64,000 bases of DNA from Kryptolebias marmoratus (lineage: Eukaryota; Chordata; Actinopteri; Cyprinodontiformes; Rivulidae). A program made the translations under genes and the position numbers. Under the pieces are notes generated by a model that was not told where the DNA came from, made no database searches, and was given only the letters and a program-made list of their open reading frames with translations. Positions 12,373 through 25,002 of this stretch are shown here, in pieces. The stretch lies in assembly GCF_001649575.2 (NCBI RefSeq), contig NC_051436.1, positions 7,318,430 through 7,382,429 of the forward strand. The letters are read 5' to 3'. Positions within the stretch are counted from its first letter, which is position 1. Each line of letters starts with the position of its first letter.

Positions 12373-13865
12373 ATAGTGCTGTATTTTGTTATAGCTTCCT
12401 AACATTTGCTTTCTTTTGAATGGCAAGTGCATTTTCATGCTGATTGTTTTGTGTAGTTAACACATTTTCTAGACCAATACCCTGAGAAAGTCTGTGCATT
12501 TGTTTACAGCCTAATAAAAATGTAATGCGTAGGTTCTCTGTTTCCTCTCTCCAGTTTCACTGCTTTGGGGATTTTACTTCAAAAACCACTCAGCTCTGTA
12601 TTTTTGTAATCAGCTCCATGAATCTCTCCTGATTGTTATCTGGTTTCTCTGGCTGGTTTACCAGCAGCAGCAGCAGGAGGGGAGAGAAAGTGCGCCGAGG
12701 CTTTTTACCGAGTCGCCGTGCAGCGGGCAGCACCACCGGGCAGCACGCAATCAGCTTGAAAATGAAGTGCCATGTACTTTTCTCTGCGCTCGGTACACAT
12801 GCACACCCACAAACTCTTCCCCAATGAAATAGGACAATACCGCAATTTGATCCAGCAAACCTCTCGGCATACCTTGCTTTCATTTGTGGGAAGGGGGGGC
12901 GTCTCTCGTCCCCCTGACAATCCGGACTCATCCATTATGTTCCTTCCACTCTTTAATTTAGTTGGCAAATTAAATTTTCAAATGAATAGCGTGCTGTTTT
13001 AATACAAGCCACAGAAGATAAATGTGCTTTTGTGCTGCTTGTGTTTGATTGCTGACTTTGAAGAATCAGCCTCTTTGTGTTCTCCAGGCTCAGAAGTTGA
13101 CCTGGTAGGCCAAAACTGCAGTGAGATGTGGGCTATCATACTGTACGTGTTACGCCTCGCAGTCATACTAGGCTGAATAACAGACTACACCCTCTTCCAC
13201 TTCTGCAACTTCAGTGTATTTCTCTGAGTCTTGCCCATAAGAATTACAAGATTGTTTGAATGGTTCCTGTTCTGTTCTTGTCAAGAAAGCCAGAGCATCA
13301 AAGTAGCAAATGCAGGTTGGAAAAACTTTGAGAAATTTAGATGCGAAGATAAATCCTAAGTGGAGGTATCACTCCCACAGATGCTTTTTACTGCCACTGA
13401 GTACCATTCAGATAAAAAGGTCGTGAACCTTAACTAGTACACATCATCGTTTAAAAGACATCTTTTTTAAAGTATTTTAACTTTTTCAGTGGACTGTAAC
13501 CACACAGTTGCTTCCAAAGATCCAGACTGTCTTTATTTTAGATATTAAAAGTCTAATGAAAATTGGCAAAAAATTAATGCAATTGTTATGACTGGTAGTG
13601 ACATGCCAAGTTGTTTCCAAGTTGTTGTTTTGTTTTTTTGACACAACACTTGCCAAATAATTACTGGCAAATTCAAGGAGTGTTTTTTTTTATTACCAAT
13701 TTTCAGTTCAATAATTTTCAGTCCAGTACCTGACTATCTTCAATGGAATGTTCTTATGTTTGTTAAGCCACTTAACTTTCACCTATAAATCATTTAACCA
13801 TGAAAAAGGTCCTAAACGTAGAACCAGTTTTGCATCTACACTCAACAGACAACCCACTAAAAAAA
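12373..13865. other. Non-coding; balanced block at 12.56-13.0 kb
   Basis: The 12,560-13,000 block has four CAG units (12,661-12,675), a G run near 12,892 and little repeat. Three short open frames overlap there on both strands, which is what GC-richer non-coding DNA gives. From 13,000 to 13,865 the sequence is AT-rich with nothing recognised. Confidence 0.4.
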
Positions 13866-14050
13866 CTATTTAAGATTTAGCTGGTAGCTAGCTTCAGTTA
13901 GCTAGCTAACAGTGATTTGTTAGTTTGGATTTTTAATAGTTAGCGGCCTATCACAAAGACACAATTTCTACCCACATTTTGTCAGCTAGTAACAAGCAAA
14001 TGTACCCTAGCTGTTTGGTAACTTGAAAAGTTGTCTGTCAAGTTTTTAGT
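13866..14050 (+). repeat. Dispersed repeat family C, copy 1
   Basis: Rich in TAGCTAGC and GTTAGCTAG words, with TTAGCGGCCTATCACAAAGA, then a CAGCTAGTAACAAGCAA step. The same GCGGCCTATCACAAA to GTAACTAGCTAGC order occurs at 37200-37580. The borders are approximate. Confidence 0.5.
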
Positions 14051-15623
14051 TTCTTCATATTTGAAGAAAGTCTGGCTCCTTGGATTGAAAATATAAAAAA
14101 TAGAAAGTGGTGGTCTAAAACCCCTGCCCAGTACTGTATAAGATGTAAGCACCTGGCATTTCTATACAAATAACAGGCTGTGAGGTGTGATGAACCTGCA
14201 TGTGGTTGGTGCTTTAGACAAGATGTTTATTTCCTTTGAGCTACTTGGGCTCGCTGCCAGCGTATCGGGGACATTAATTTATCCTCTTTGAAGAACTGCA
14301 ATTGTTGTTAACTTTGAAAGTGAAAGGTGTTTAAGAAGATTTCCAAGGTGTAACTTTCCTAAAGTGTTTCAGCAAAACAAAGTGAACAAACACACGCAGG
14401 AGGCCCAGTGAGCTCCGATTATGCCAGCGTCGGCAGGATTATAAAACGGGGGGGGGATTAATTGGAGAGCATCAGGTTATCAGAATGTGGCAAAAATCTT
14501 TACAGAAGTAATCAAACCTTGATGAATTAAAGAAATTGGCTAAGCCCTTGTGTCCGGCAGTGATAGAGCTGACCCTCAAGCTTAGCTGATAGCTTTATCC
14601 CAGAGAATTAAACAAAACAACAAAAACAAAGCTGGGCTTTATTAGCGCTGGCTTATTAGGCATTGTCAAAAGTGGATGAAAATGCAGATGGCGCCACAAA
14701 TGGAACAAGACGCTTTGGTGGAATGAAAATGTAATCACTCAAACACTCAGAAGGTTCTGGAGAGGATGCTTATGCAGCCTACATGCTGATCCTCTTTGGT
14801 AAATTACGTTTGTCAGCCTTTAAACATCTTGGTGGTTGATTTGATGGCTTGATTGACTCAATAAAAACACTACAATTTGGTTTAATGGGCTTCAAGACTG
14901 TTTTTGGCAAATATGAGCCCCTGGTTGACAAAAATCTTCATCTCATTTGTCTTTGTCTTCATGCAGAGTGCACAAAGCTAGCTAGATGGACATACTAAAG
15001 TGGTCTGAAATTTACATTAAGCAAAGTTTAACATTTTGTGAATTTAATGTTTTTCAACCTACTTTGAAATTGTAAACCAGATGCCACCCTTAAGTACCTT
15101 TTTAAAAAGTACCTGAAGTTTAGCTCTTTATTTCGGTAAAGACCAAAGTGAATTGTTGTATTAAAACAACCATATTCTTAAAGATTTATTGGTGTTTTCT
15201 AAAAACAGTCTTTAAGGAGTCTTTTTCGAGACAGGACTACTATGCCATTAGGAAAATGGTTACTGTAGTAATTATTCAACTTGGAAAAAGGATAGTCTTT
15301 GAATACATTTCTGTAATTGTTCATTAGAGAACAACTCAAGTTCATGGCAGTTTCCTAAAGGGTTGATATTTGACCATATGAAAGTACAGAAGACAGCAGC
15401 AAGTAAAAACATGGTCAAAACTTAAAGTAAAAATTTACATGAAACCTTTTAAAACACTTACTAACACACATTGTCTCAAAGAAAACTGATTAATTAGGAC
15501 TCAGATTACTTTTGATCATGTAAATACTTGTACTTATAGATAGAAAAGGCTTGACTTAAGAGTCAGCAACCCAACCTCACTATTGGTCCAAACAAACGTC
15601 TGTGTATTCACCATTTTGGATGG
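14051..15623. other. Non-coding; candidate conserved block at 14.39-14.80 kb
   Basis: From about 14,390 to 14,800 the sequence is balanced and repeat-poor, with GGGGGATTAATTGGAG and CTTTATTAGCGCTGGCTTAT. It stands out from the AT-rich DNA on both sides. Beyond it, up to 15,623, nothing is recognised. Confidence 0.35.
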
Positions 15624-15866
15624 AACTGTTTACATGCTAAAGAGGCTGGTGTCTGCGTGTGTAAGCGCCACCTAGTGACCTAGCATGGGAACTACAGCGG
15701 ACCCAAGGAGCACAGCAGCACCATGTAAACACGTAACTTTTTTCCGATCAACATCTGAAAGTCTTCAACATTTCTTTAGCTACGTTAACGTTCACGTTTG
15801 GGTAGAGTTACCACAATAAACAATTAAAAACACTAACATTTGCAGAGATCGTTCTCATGTAAACAT
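15624..15866. mobile_element. Possible MITE with GTTTACATG ends
   Basis: AACTGTTTACATGC at 15624-15637 is answered by CATGTAAACACG at 15722 and again by CATGTAAACAT at 15856-15866, with TTTTTTCCGATCAAC between. Teleost genomes carry a short inverted-repeat element with GTTTACATGC termini and TTCCGAT inside, recalled from memory. Which CATGTAAAC is the true right end is unclear, so the element is either about 110 or 243 bases. Confidence 0.35.
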
Positions 15867-17971
15867 GGCCTTTGTCATGATCAGCGTGTCTGACTTTCTG
15901 GACCGAAACATAAAAGGATTAAACCCACTGGTTAGTAATCCAGGATTAAACAGCCATTATATGATGTGGAGGGGCAGAATGGTGGTCAAAATGATGGTAT
16001 GATGTTTTGGCTTAAGTTTAGACCAACAAAAAGATCAATTTCGATCAGTTCTTGATATACCTTTTAGATGACAGATCAGTTTGTCTCAACCTTTTGTCTT
16101 TTACGCCAACTGCTAACTGCAATTTCCCTCCTGTTAAAGGATTTAGTGAAAATGGCTTGCAAACATGTTATATCGGGGATGATTAGTAATGTTTAATTTC
16201 AGCATTACAGAAAATTTGAAAAGGAAACAGAAAGATTTATGACTCTCCTTAAGTGATTAGGATCTTTTTTTGTGTTAAACTGTAAGATCAAGGATATTAA
16301 AGATGAACAAGATTTGTACCAAATACACGTGGAGCACCGTTATGACTCATTTCTCTGGGAATGTTGGCTGTTTTAGAAAACACTGATAAGCTTTTTAATT
16401 TGATTATACTGTGGGGTTTGGACTTGTGATGTTAAAAGCACTAGGCTTCCTGTGACAAGTAGCTCTTTTTTATTACCTGAAAAAGAAAAAATACATTTCT
16501 TAGTAGCAGTAGGATCTAATTATTAAGTTTCAGTAGTCACATTGTACCAGAGAGGACCAGGTGTTTTAAAACCTACATACAACCTACACGCTCATTTGTT
16601 CTGACCTTTCCTTGTTGTGCGTTTTCAATTATTCAGTCTGTCTTTTGTTTTCCTCAAGCACCCACTTGTAGTTGCAAATGCCAACCCAACATCATATCGC
16701 TGTCTGCTTTTTTTGCTTCTTTAATATGTAGGGAAACCCTGGGATTTGCATGTTGCTTCCTTCTCTCCCTTTTTAACGCCGGCTCGTGTGAAATTTGTGC
16801 TGCGATGTTGGCCTCAACATCTCGCCGCACGTGTTTGTAACACCAAAAGAGGAAATGAAGAATTTTAGGGAGCCAAAATAATCTTTCTTCCCATCTAATC
16901 TCTCGCCATCTAATCTATCTGCCACAACAACCCGAGGCAGCATTCAATTCTACAAAGACAATTCTTAGATTTCAACTTGTGCTCAGCGTTTTGGCCAGTG
17001 CTTCAGAAGCTCTTCCCCGAAACTTTACTTGACGACTCTTCCATCGCCGAGCCGGTCAAAGGGATGAGGCGTTCCGGGTGAGAGGGTAGGAGGAGGAATT
17101 GAAGGAGTTAGAGAGTGGGTGTAGTCGTGCTTGCTGTGCAGGGCTGATATCATTAAGGACTCTCCATGCATTCTGTCTTCACTCAGCTCAAAGGGCATGT
17201 TAGCTCTAGGTTCATCAGGTAACTATTGTGTGGCGCTGGCTGAGAAAAGGCTGCGCAAGTGGCTCCGAACGTCCGGGGAGAGATGGAGCGACGGAACAGG
17301 CTGTGTTTTCCATTTACCAACAGGGAGGGGGGTACACAAACAATGCAGCTCGCTTTCCATCACACACTCTGTTTCAGTCTGTCTTTTCTGCTCCGTCTCA
17401 CACTCTCCGAAACTGTTTAACACTCATTGCTTCTCCAACCAGCTGCTCTGGACATTCCTTTCTTTCTCCTCCTGCTTTTTCTCTTTACCTGTTCAACCAT
17501 TCCCTTCCATTCCTTCTCTGTCCCCTGTACCTGCCTCTTGTGCCATGTCTTCGTCCCCTAATTAGATTTGGCCTCGGTGCTATCTCATTTGGCCCCGTCT
17601 GTGGCGGTGCGCTGCCCTGCCTCGCGAGTATCCTGGGAAGGCGCTCCGTCCGTGTAGCTGCAGCTGTAACTCTGTTAGCCGTACTTAGGATGTCAACGAT
17701 ACTTTGCATTAAAGACGGGCATCCGCCTGGGACCGCAGCAACAACAACACTCTGCATTCAGAAAGACCCAAGCAGCGTTGAGACTGTTTGATGCACCTGC
17801 AGAGATATAAACTTCTTTCTTCTTCTGTGTCTTTATAAGATTGTGTTTCCAATAACGGATGAGAGTAAGGTCAATTACACTCGCATATGTGGACCAAAGC
17901 ATCATGAAGCGGTTCATTTTTGCCTGCATTTCATGGTGTTGGAGTTCTGTCTGTCTGTTGAAAAGAACCAA
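15867..17971. other. Non-coding; GC-richer block at 16.7-17.8 kb
   Basis: From 15,867 to 16,690 nothing is recognised. From 16,690 to 17,780 the sequence has more CpG, with CCCCTAATTAGATTTGGCC (17,557-17,575), CCATCTAATCTCTCG and AACGCCGGCTCG. A 187-codon plus-strand frame (17228-17791) crosses it but is overlapped by other frames on both strands and is rich in S, P and L. I read the block as possible conserved regulatory DNA, not a gene. Confidence 0.35.
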
Positions 17972-18118
17972 CATAGCTAATCAACATACCAAACACAAAA
18001 GTGGCTATAACTCTGTCAATTTTTTACAGATATTGAGGTAGTAGTTGAGAGTCATACCCAACACATATTCCAAGGTAGTGCAAGATCTTTAAAACTTATA
18101 CATACAAGGTGGTTGGCA
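17972..18118 (+). repeat. Family A fragment (right half)
   Basis: Begins with CATAGCTAATCAACATACC, then AGTGGCTATAACTCTGTCAA, TTTACAGATATTGAGGTAGT, GAGAGTCATACCCAACACAT and a GATCTTTAAAACTTA step, ending near CAAGGTGGTTGG. The left half is absent. Confidence 0.75.
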
Positions 18119-19384
18119 TTTCTTTTAGAAACACCAGTTTCATTTTAAATGGAGATCTTATATAAAATATTGTCCTGTTATCTGGTATACTTTTGTCTTT
18201 GGAGATCTGAAACAAATGTCAAGAAACCTTTGTAGCAATTATCTGTGTTAGAATTTATTATTTTTTATATTTATTTGCGGGGTTATCCTTGTTCAACAAT
18301 CTAGAAGAAATTCAATTTGTAGATTTTCAGTGATTAAAAAAAAAACTCTTTTTTTTTAGTTCAACTCAAAAATAGGAGGGAACAAAAGCATATTGGTAAT
18401 AATCTGTCCTACACAATCCGATGCAGGGTCCACTGTAGGGCAAACTGCATCAGTGATGAACAAACCTGCTGGAATAGTTATTATTCTGTCCTTTACAGCT
18501 AATGAAGACACTACAAACAAGCCCAAAAGAGACTAAAGAAGTGCCTGACAATGATTACACCTAATTTACATCAATGTTGGCAAAGAATACTAAAAGATGG
18601 GACATTATGTCAAATGGGTTTTTAAGCTTACAGTTCTTCACCTGAATGTAGGGATTTTGAAATTTCACTGCTGCAATTTTCCTGCTGCATTTGCACTAAA
18701 ACAGGATGACAATATGATGAGACAAATTCTTGGCTTGAGGAAGGAAGCAGATTAATGTTCTTTGGTTGGGCAACCCCAACTTTACCTACAATCCAAAATG
18801 GTAGTTAATGGGTTGATTTGTTCATCAGTTAACCAATCCCAGCTGTTGATTTGTCTGCTGCCTGGTCTTAAGATGAAAATGATAGACTTAGTGAAGCAAA
18901 TAGAAAGGCTTAATATCACCAGATTTTTTGCATTAGTATTTTTTTCCTCCTACAGAATCTTGGCTTGTGTTTTTTTTCTCTATCACATACTCTATCTCTG
19001 TGTTCCTTTCACTTGCTTTTCACTCCCTTACATTCTATTATAGCCCCTTCACAACCTGCACTCCTGCAATAGAGCCTGTCAGCGCTTTTCACACTCTTTC
19101 CTCAGTTGTTCCTTTGTTTTCTTTCAGTTAATGCATCTTTCTTGTTCGTTTTTTTTCCCGCTGCAGTACAATGAAATGTCTGGTAACCTCACAACAGTTA
19201 GCTGAAGCTAATTTATGTCTTTTCAGCCTTGGCACAAGTACAATAGCTGACAATGTTAGGCAAGCTGGTTTGTGATATTGATCTCATTTGAGAACTATGT
19301 GAGATTCTCATGTGAGAACAACCCAAATGTAAGATAATGCAATGTAATTAAAAGTGTAGCTTTCCATGAAGGAATGCAAATTGC
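18119..19384. other. AT-rich non-coding DNA
   Basis: Nothing recognised. An A run followed by a T run (18336-18356) can pair but is simple sequence. Confidence 0.5.
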
Positions 19385-19712
19385 TCACCAAATTGTATGG
19401 CAAAGGTTTAAACAAAGGTCTTGTGTGACCTGTTAAGGCCCAATAAATGTGTTGGGGATGAGTTTCAGTTACTATTATAGTAAATTTTAGCTTGATATCG
19501 GTAAAATTGACTGAGCTACAGCTGTTTTTGTTTGGTAAGGTTGATTATCTGTGGCGGCCATCTTGAAAAACGTTGACTTAGAAGTCAGTCAGTTGTAGAT
19601 GTACATCTGATTACTTTCTGACAGTTTCATTAAAATTCATTCAGTGGTTCATAATATATTTTGTTAAAAGACAATCTAACAGACACAGGCAATTACAAGA
19701 TCGGCCAATTTT
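19385..19712 (-). repeat. Family A, near-full copy
   Basis: In reverse orientation it shows TGTTGGGGATGAGTTTCAGT, AATTTTAGCTTGATATCGGT, TTGACTGAGCTACAGCTG, GGCGGCCATCTTGAA, GTAGATGTACATCTGATTAC, CAGTTTCATTAAAATTCATT, CAGTGGTTCATAATATATTT and a CTAACAGACACAGGCAATTA end. Every module of the family is present. Confidence 0.85.
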
Positions 19713-20604
19713 TAGGGCACAGGGGTATAATCATATGCAGAATGTAAACAATGCTTCCTGAACAGTAAGAATACATGTATATTACAAGATCAATGAAGGA
19801 TATATATTTTTGGATCTTTAGATATCTAATGTAAATAGTTAAGTAAAAGCGGCTCAAGTATAAAGCCTTGAGGAACTCCCTATGTAAATGCATTTTCTTT
19901 TTTTTTTTTTTTTAAAGGTTTGCTGTAATATTTTCACATATAGCATATTTGTCTCTGTTCTTTTTCCTTTAATTTGTGTTCCAGTTTATCTATTTTTTCC
20001 CTCCATTGCTCATGTCAACTGCAACCCATAACTGCAGCTTCTTCCTTCTCTTCCTTTGTTCCTGTACTTCCTTCTGTCCACTTGTCTGTTTCTCTTGTCA
20101 ACTTTTCCTTCATGCCTGGCTCTCTGCGTCGGTCCGTGGTGGTGTGTATGTCCCGGCTCTGGCTTCTGTGGATATTAAGCTGTAAAAGGCAGAGAGCTGT
20201 GGTGGTCTCTGATGTGTTTGTGTGACCTGCTTTCTGCCAGAACCAATCTCCAGCAGCCTGCCTGCCTGCCTGCCTTTTCTGGGTTAGTCCCCACCAAGAG
20301 CAACAGAGTAGTCTTCGCCAGCTTCATGGTGTCAGGGGGAGAGAAACAACCCTGAACTGACTGTGTTACACCAACACCGCTTTTATCTAAGCGCTTGAAC
20401 AGACGGTTGTAAAAAGCAAGGACAAACCCGTCATAAAACTGTAAGTAATTACTTTGCTGTGCAACTGTACAATCGAGTGTGTGATTTGTCGATGGGGTTA
20501 TCCAAAGTACACAAAAGTGTTTGCCTTTAAAATACCGGTGCTTTAGTTTCTTATTGATCTTTTTTTTCCCATTCTTGAACCCACTCTCACTTCTCTTTCA
20601 TGGC
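19713..20604. other. Non-coding; simple sequence
   Basis: A 17-base T run (19,898-19,914) and four tandem TGCC units (about 20,258-20,274) are the only repeats. Pyrimidine-rich sequence at 19,960-20,120 gives overlapping open frames in two registers, an expected artefact. Confidence 0.45.
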
Positions 20605-20935
20605 TGGGCGTTTGTGTGATTTTCCGATGTCTGTGTGTGCTCATTCGTCTGTTAGCAAAACGTCTCGCAAACTACAAGACAGATTTTAATGAAACTCTCA
20701 AACAGCAATCATTGGCTGGATCTTCAACAGAATAAGTTTTGAAAACAACCTCAATCAAGATGGCCTCACCAGCCAATTGACCATAGCAAACACTAAAATA
20801 GCTATAACTTAATCAGTTTTACAGATACTGAGCTAAGATTTGGTGTGGTAGTAGCTAAGAGTCATCCCCAACACATACATGAAGCACTAATGAATTGTCC
20901 TAGATCTTTGTTTAAAACTTTAGCATTTGTTGTTG
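20605..20935 (+). repeat. Family A, first unit of a head-to-tail dimer
   Basis: Contains TCTGTTAGCAAAACGTCTCG, GATTTTAATGAAACTCTCA, ATCAAGATGGCCTCACCAGC, AGCTATAACTTAATCAGTTT, GGTGTGGTAGTAGCTAAGAG, TCATCCCCAACACAT and AGATCTTTGTTTAAAACTTT. It ends in TTAGCATTTG immediately before the second unit. Confidence 0.85.
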
Positions 20936-21205
20936 GAGTCAGCTCTGCCTGTCTGTTAGCAAAATATCTCATGAAACACATGACGAATTTTAGTGAAACT
21001 CAACAAGTAATCTTTGGATGTACATCTATAGCTGACTGAGTTTTGGTGTCAGCCTGATTCAAGATGGCCGCCACATTTAACTGACCTTAGCAAACACAAA
21101 CATTGTTATAACTCAGCCAGATGTACTGATATTGAGCTATGATTTGTTGTGGTTGTAGCTGATAATTTCCCCAACAAATCTTTGGCATGTGAAGTGGTGG
21201 GCCAC
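20936..21205 (+). repeat. Family A, second unit of a head-to-tail dimer
   Basis: Opens with TGTCTGTTAGCAAAATATCT about 15 bases after the first unit's last word. It then has AATTTTAGTGAAACTCA, GATGTACATCTATAGCTGAC, ATTCAAGATGGCCGCCACAT, GTTATAACTCAGCCAG, GATATTGAGCTATGATTTGT and CCCCAACAAATC. The order is the same as in the first unit, so this is a true direct duplication of the element, not a nested fragment. Confidence 0.85.
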
Positions 21206-23689
21206 ATGCACTTCTTCAAGAATTGCCAATTTCATTTAGGTATGTACCCACTAACCGAGTGTGTGCAGTAAAATCAATAGACAAAACAAAATTCCTCTTT
21301 TCTCTCGTTCATTACTTTGAGCCTGCCTTTACCAGAACAAAAGAAACAAGAAGACTCGTTTCCTCCCGATGGTTAGTCTTCCTTGCTGATGACTACATGA
21401 GGTATTGGAGGTGCTCTGTCTTTCTTCCAGTAGGGGGCATAAAATATAGACACCCTGCAGCTACCCCGGCAAAGGGTCAACTGCTGTTCCATGAATCCCG
21501 GGGGATCTTGTGCGGAGTTCATTCCTCTGTTTCTCTGTCAGGTTGGCGAGGACCTGCCCATGATTTCACCCCCCCTCCCCTGTTGTTCTACCCTGCTTTC
21601 ATTGTTGTGCTACAAAAAACATGCCATTACCCTGGGCGATGATGCACAGCTCTGTTAAATGATGAGGCGCACAGGACTTTTCAAAGACGTTAGATTACTC
21701 CGATGCACGGCGTGTTGAGACTGGGGGAAGTCACATGTACGCTGAATGGTAACAAAGTACCAGATGTTTCCACACCCACGTTAAAGGTTTATTTAATAAT
21801 GATTAAATCTGGAAAAAAGATCATGTTCGAACAGCTGAAAAGGCTTTTTTTTGTTATAGTAATTACTGCTGTGCAAACATTTTGGACCATTTCTATTTTA
21901 TTTTTTATTGGGGCTTTAATTCATTTCTATGGCCGGCACCTAATGTTTACCACCTTTAAAAAGTGTCTTTATAATTACTTTATATAATTTTAAATGAATA
22001 AACACAAGAACGTACCTTCACAAATTATGTATCAGACGTGTGTGCTATCACTTTTAGTAGTGTTTTGAGTTACCTTGGCAACATAATTAGCAAAAAATGA
22101 CACCATTAAACACTTGCTTAATGAGGTTCAATGAGCAGAAATCTCGACTGACAGAGTGAGAGGTCATGTGACCTGTAGTGTGAAGCTCCGTGACCAGAAC
22201 TTCCTAACCCCTCATCTTTTATGATACATATATAAATTATACATCAAAATGTAGGCATTTTTGTCTTATAGGCAATAAATCCACAGGAAGAGCACCCAAT
22301 CTCACTCTGTAGGGCCTATGGTTTTCTCCAAACTAAAAATAGATTATTAAAATTTTAAAATGGTACATTTCAAATTGATCTAACCTTGTCGAGAGCAAGG
22401 CATTAGTTAACAAAATATATATAAAAAAAATGTTGATAGAAAAAGAGCTAAATCTCAAGTCTGTGGAGTGAGTTTGTAGAATAGAATGTAAAGGGATTTG
22501 AAAAGATGCGTATTGTGTATTTATATAAAGCAGTTTAAAAAACTATATAAAAGACAGGGTGGTAAATATTTGAACACTTTTGACAGCAAGTGGATATTTG
22601 GGTGAATCAATGCTTGCACTCCACACTTAATATAAATATTTTTATGTAACGATATATAATAGTAAGTTCAGCGGGGTAGAAATTCAAAAGCATGGCCAGG
22701 CAGGTGAGTAAAATGAGTACAAAAAGCAGCTTTTAAAGTCCCACAGAAAGCTAGAACAACTACTACTCAAGACCATTTTTGAAAGATTACAAGAGATTGA
22801 CTCCTAGAAAGAAAAATATGAAGAATTTAGGACTTTTTCAGTTCTCTGTAATGTAGAGGAAGTCTCATCTCATCTGGACTGTGCTCTTCCTCAGCAGCTA
22901 CAGGAACATCCCACTCTGTAACTCCGTCAGTTAGTCAACAGACGCTCGTTTTGTGTGCTGCCATCCTTCATCACCAGCCAATGAAGATGTCCAACAGAAC
23001 ATCTTTCCCTTTTATTTAACCTAGGAACCAAGCAGAGGGAAAACAGAGATAAAAACAATGTAGGAGAGTGAAGGGGTGGGACTGTGCGGTCCCTGCGGTC
23101 TTCCAGTCGAATGTGAGCCACAGCACATGTTTCTCATGCTGCTTTTTTATTTGTATTTGTTCCGTAAACCACGGTGAAGTGCATGATATGGATTCACCCC
23201 TTTAGATTTGGACAGGTCCCAGTCTTCATGACTTTTATAAGTTGCTTGGCTACAAGTAACTTTCATCTTTGACATGGCTGGAAACGGTCTGAGCAACATT
23301 GCGTTTAAGACCCACGTAATATGACTTTAATGGGAACTGACAGTCTCTGTATTTTGTTGTCTTTGCATGCCAGTCCTGCCCCAAGTTCAGCGCCCGGCAG
23401 CAGCACAGACATGCATCTTTTATGCTTATCCTGCAGTCCAAACACGATCCCGCTGTGTTTTCCATAAGACGGTGGTGACTCGTGGCTACAGTGACCTCTC
23501 CTTGGGGGTGGGAATGGGGGGTGGAGGGTAGCTAGCTGGAGACATTCATCCCAACATGACCCTGATGGATGTTTTGCCAACTTGCCCATTGGAACAGGGA
23601 GGCATAGAAGAAGAGTGGTCCAAATGAGGGCCTCGCCTGCCCCATAACAAACTCGGAGATAGAAGCAACACATCCGTTTTATTTATGAC
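21206..23689. other. Non-coding; balanced block then AT-rich DNA
   Basis: From 21,220 to 21,780 the sequence is balanced and partly CpG-bearing and includes a 139-codon frame (21223-21642) that I do not accept as a gene. From 21,780 to 22,860 it is AT-rich with nothing recognised. From 22,860 to 23,689 it is balanced with a G-rich stretch near 23,505-23,530. Confidence 0.4.
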
Positions 23690-24010
23690 GTACAGGATGA
23701 TGATTATAGTCACTTCGGTCCTAACCTGATGGATGCCGTTAATGGTACCTTATAATCAATGGAATACCTGACCCCCAGTGCTCCCATCAACCTAATCCTA
23801 CTGCCATCTTTTTTTTTGTAAAGGATCCACGTGGATTGAGTTTTAAAAAGAGGTAATTAAAACAGTGGCAGCTGAGAACTTATTATGCTGGTGAAAGAGG
23901 AGCTGCCTATATGTTGTCTTGCTGATCGTTGAGAAGTTATCTTTAATCCCCCATAACATTAAAGGCTGGCCATTCATCAAGTCACAGGGCAGCTTTGTGC
24001 TCTGAAAGCC
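23690..24010. promoter_or_regulatory. Candidate conserved non-coding element
   Basis: Repeat-poor and balanced, with GCCGTTAATGGTACC, CTTATAATCAATGG and CATTAAAGGCTGGCC. TAAT and ATTA cores are spaced through it and no frame stays open. It resembles vertebrate developmental enhancers in texture. I infer function only from that, since no alignment is available. Confidence 0.3.
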
Positions 24011-24809
24011 TTCTGTCGCTGCCTTTTTTCTAAGAACATAATTGAAAAATCAAGACCCCCCCACCCCAACATACACACACACACACTTTTTTTTCTAGTA
24101 ACGCTCTCTGAAGCACCTCGCCTCAAATCAAAAACAAACTGGTATCAGTAAATTAAGGCAATATCTTAGGAAACCGTAAATTAACTGTTGCTATGGGGGC
24201 CTTATTTCAAACAGTTCTTTTTTTCTCCTTCTTCCTACAAAACAAAAACTGTGAAAAGGTTATTTCTTTGTGCAAGCCCAATAGACACATTTATCCAACT
24301 AGCCATAATTATAATTTTGTAATTAAAACAGCGGTCAAGTTGGGAGATCATGCAGAGGTTGCTGTTGTTGTTGTTGTTAAGCTGAATTTCTGCTGGCACA
24401 CAATCACAGCTGAACTGCCAGCAGCCACAAAAAGGATGTTTTCATGCTATAAATTAAAATATTCATAAGCAGTGAGAATGAGTGGGATTGTGCTGTTTAA
24501 CATAAGGATAAAGGGCATTGTTTATTAGTAGGTTTTGCTGTAAAAATAATAATATTTAAAAAATCAGTAAACAGTAGATTATATTGAGTTGTTTACTGGC
24601 AGACCTTGATGACTAAAAAGCACCACTTCTGGCCCTGAACTTTTTTTTAGATTTTGCTAATAAACTTTAATAATTAACTGTTCCAGCGTTTGCTCAATAA
24701 TCAAGCCTATCAAAGTTGGACATTTTGTGACCTGGCAACCAAATGACTTCCATTAATCATTTATGACAATATTTCCAATATCAGCTCTAATTAGAATACA
24801 TATGTAAAA
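24011..24809. other. Non-coding; (AC)n and (TTG)n tracts
   Basis: An AC run near 24,071-24,086 is followed by a T run. Five TTG units lie at about 24,364-24,378. The 24,590-24,790 part has AATAATTAACTG, CCATTAATCATTTATGAC and CTCTAATTAG, and could be another conserved element. Confidence 0.4.
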
Positions 24810-25002
24810 AAAACTGTGATACAATTTGAGTTAGATATGATACAAGATATTACAATACAGTATGATATATAACACAACAGAGTACTGTATGATGCAATAT
24901 AATACTTTACAATACAATGTGACACAATGCAGTGAAATACAGTAAATACAATATGATATAATATATATGCTCCAGTACAATGCTTAACAGTGTGATACAA
25001 TA
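24810..25002. repeat. Degenerate tandem repeat, GATACAATAY-like
   Basis: Nearly 200 bases built from imperfect copies of a 10-base word (GATACAATAC, GATATAATAT, GATGCAATAT, GACACAATGC and similar). The repeat runs directly into the first LINE codon at 25003, so the two may have a joint origin or the array may have expanded at the LINE's broken edge. Confidence 0.7.

Noticed and set aside
17228..17791. 187-codon plus-strand frame
   Set aside because: Overlapped by a 144-codon plus frame and by minus-strand frames, with S/P/L-rich composition from pyrimidine-rich DNA.
21223..21642. 139-codon plus-strand frame
   Set aside because: Starts just after family A sequence, with no recognisable protein or splice context.
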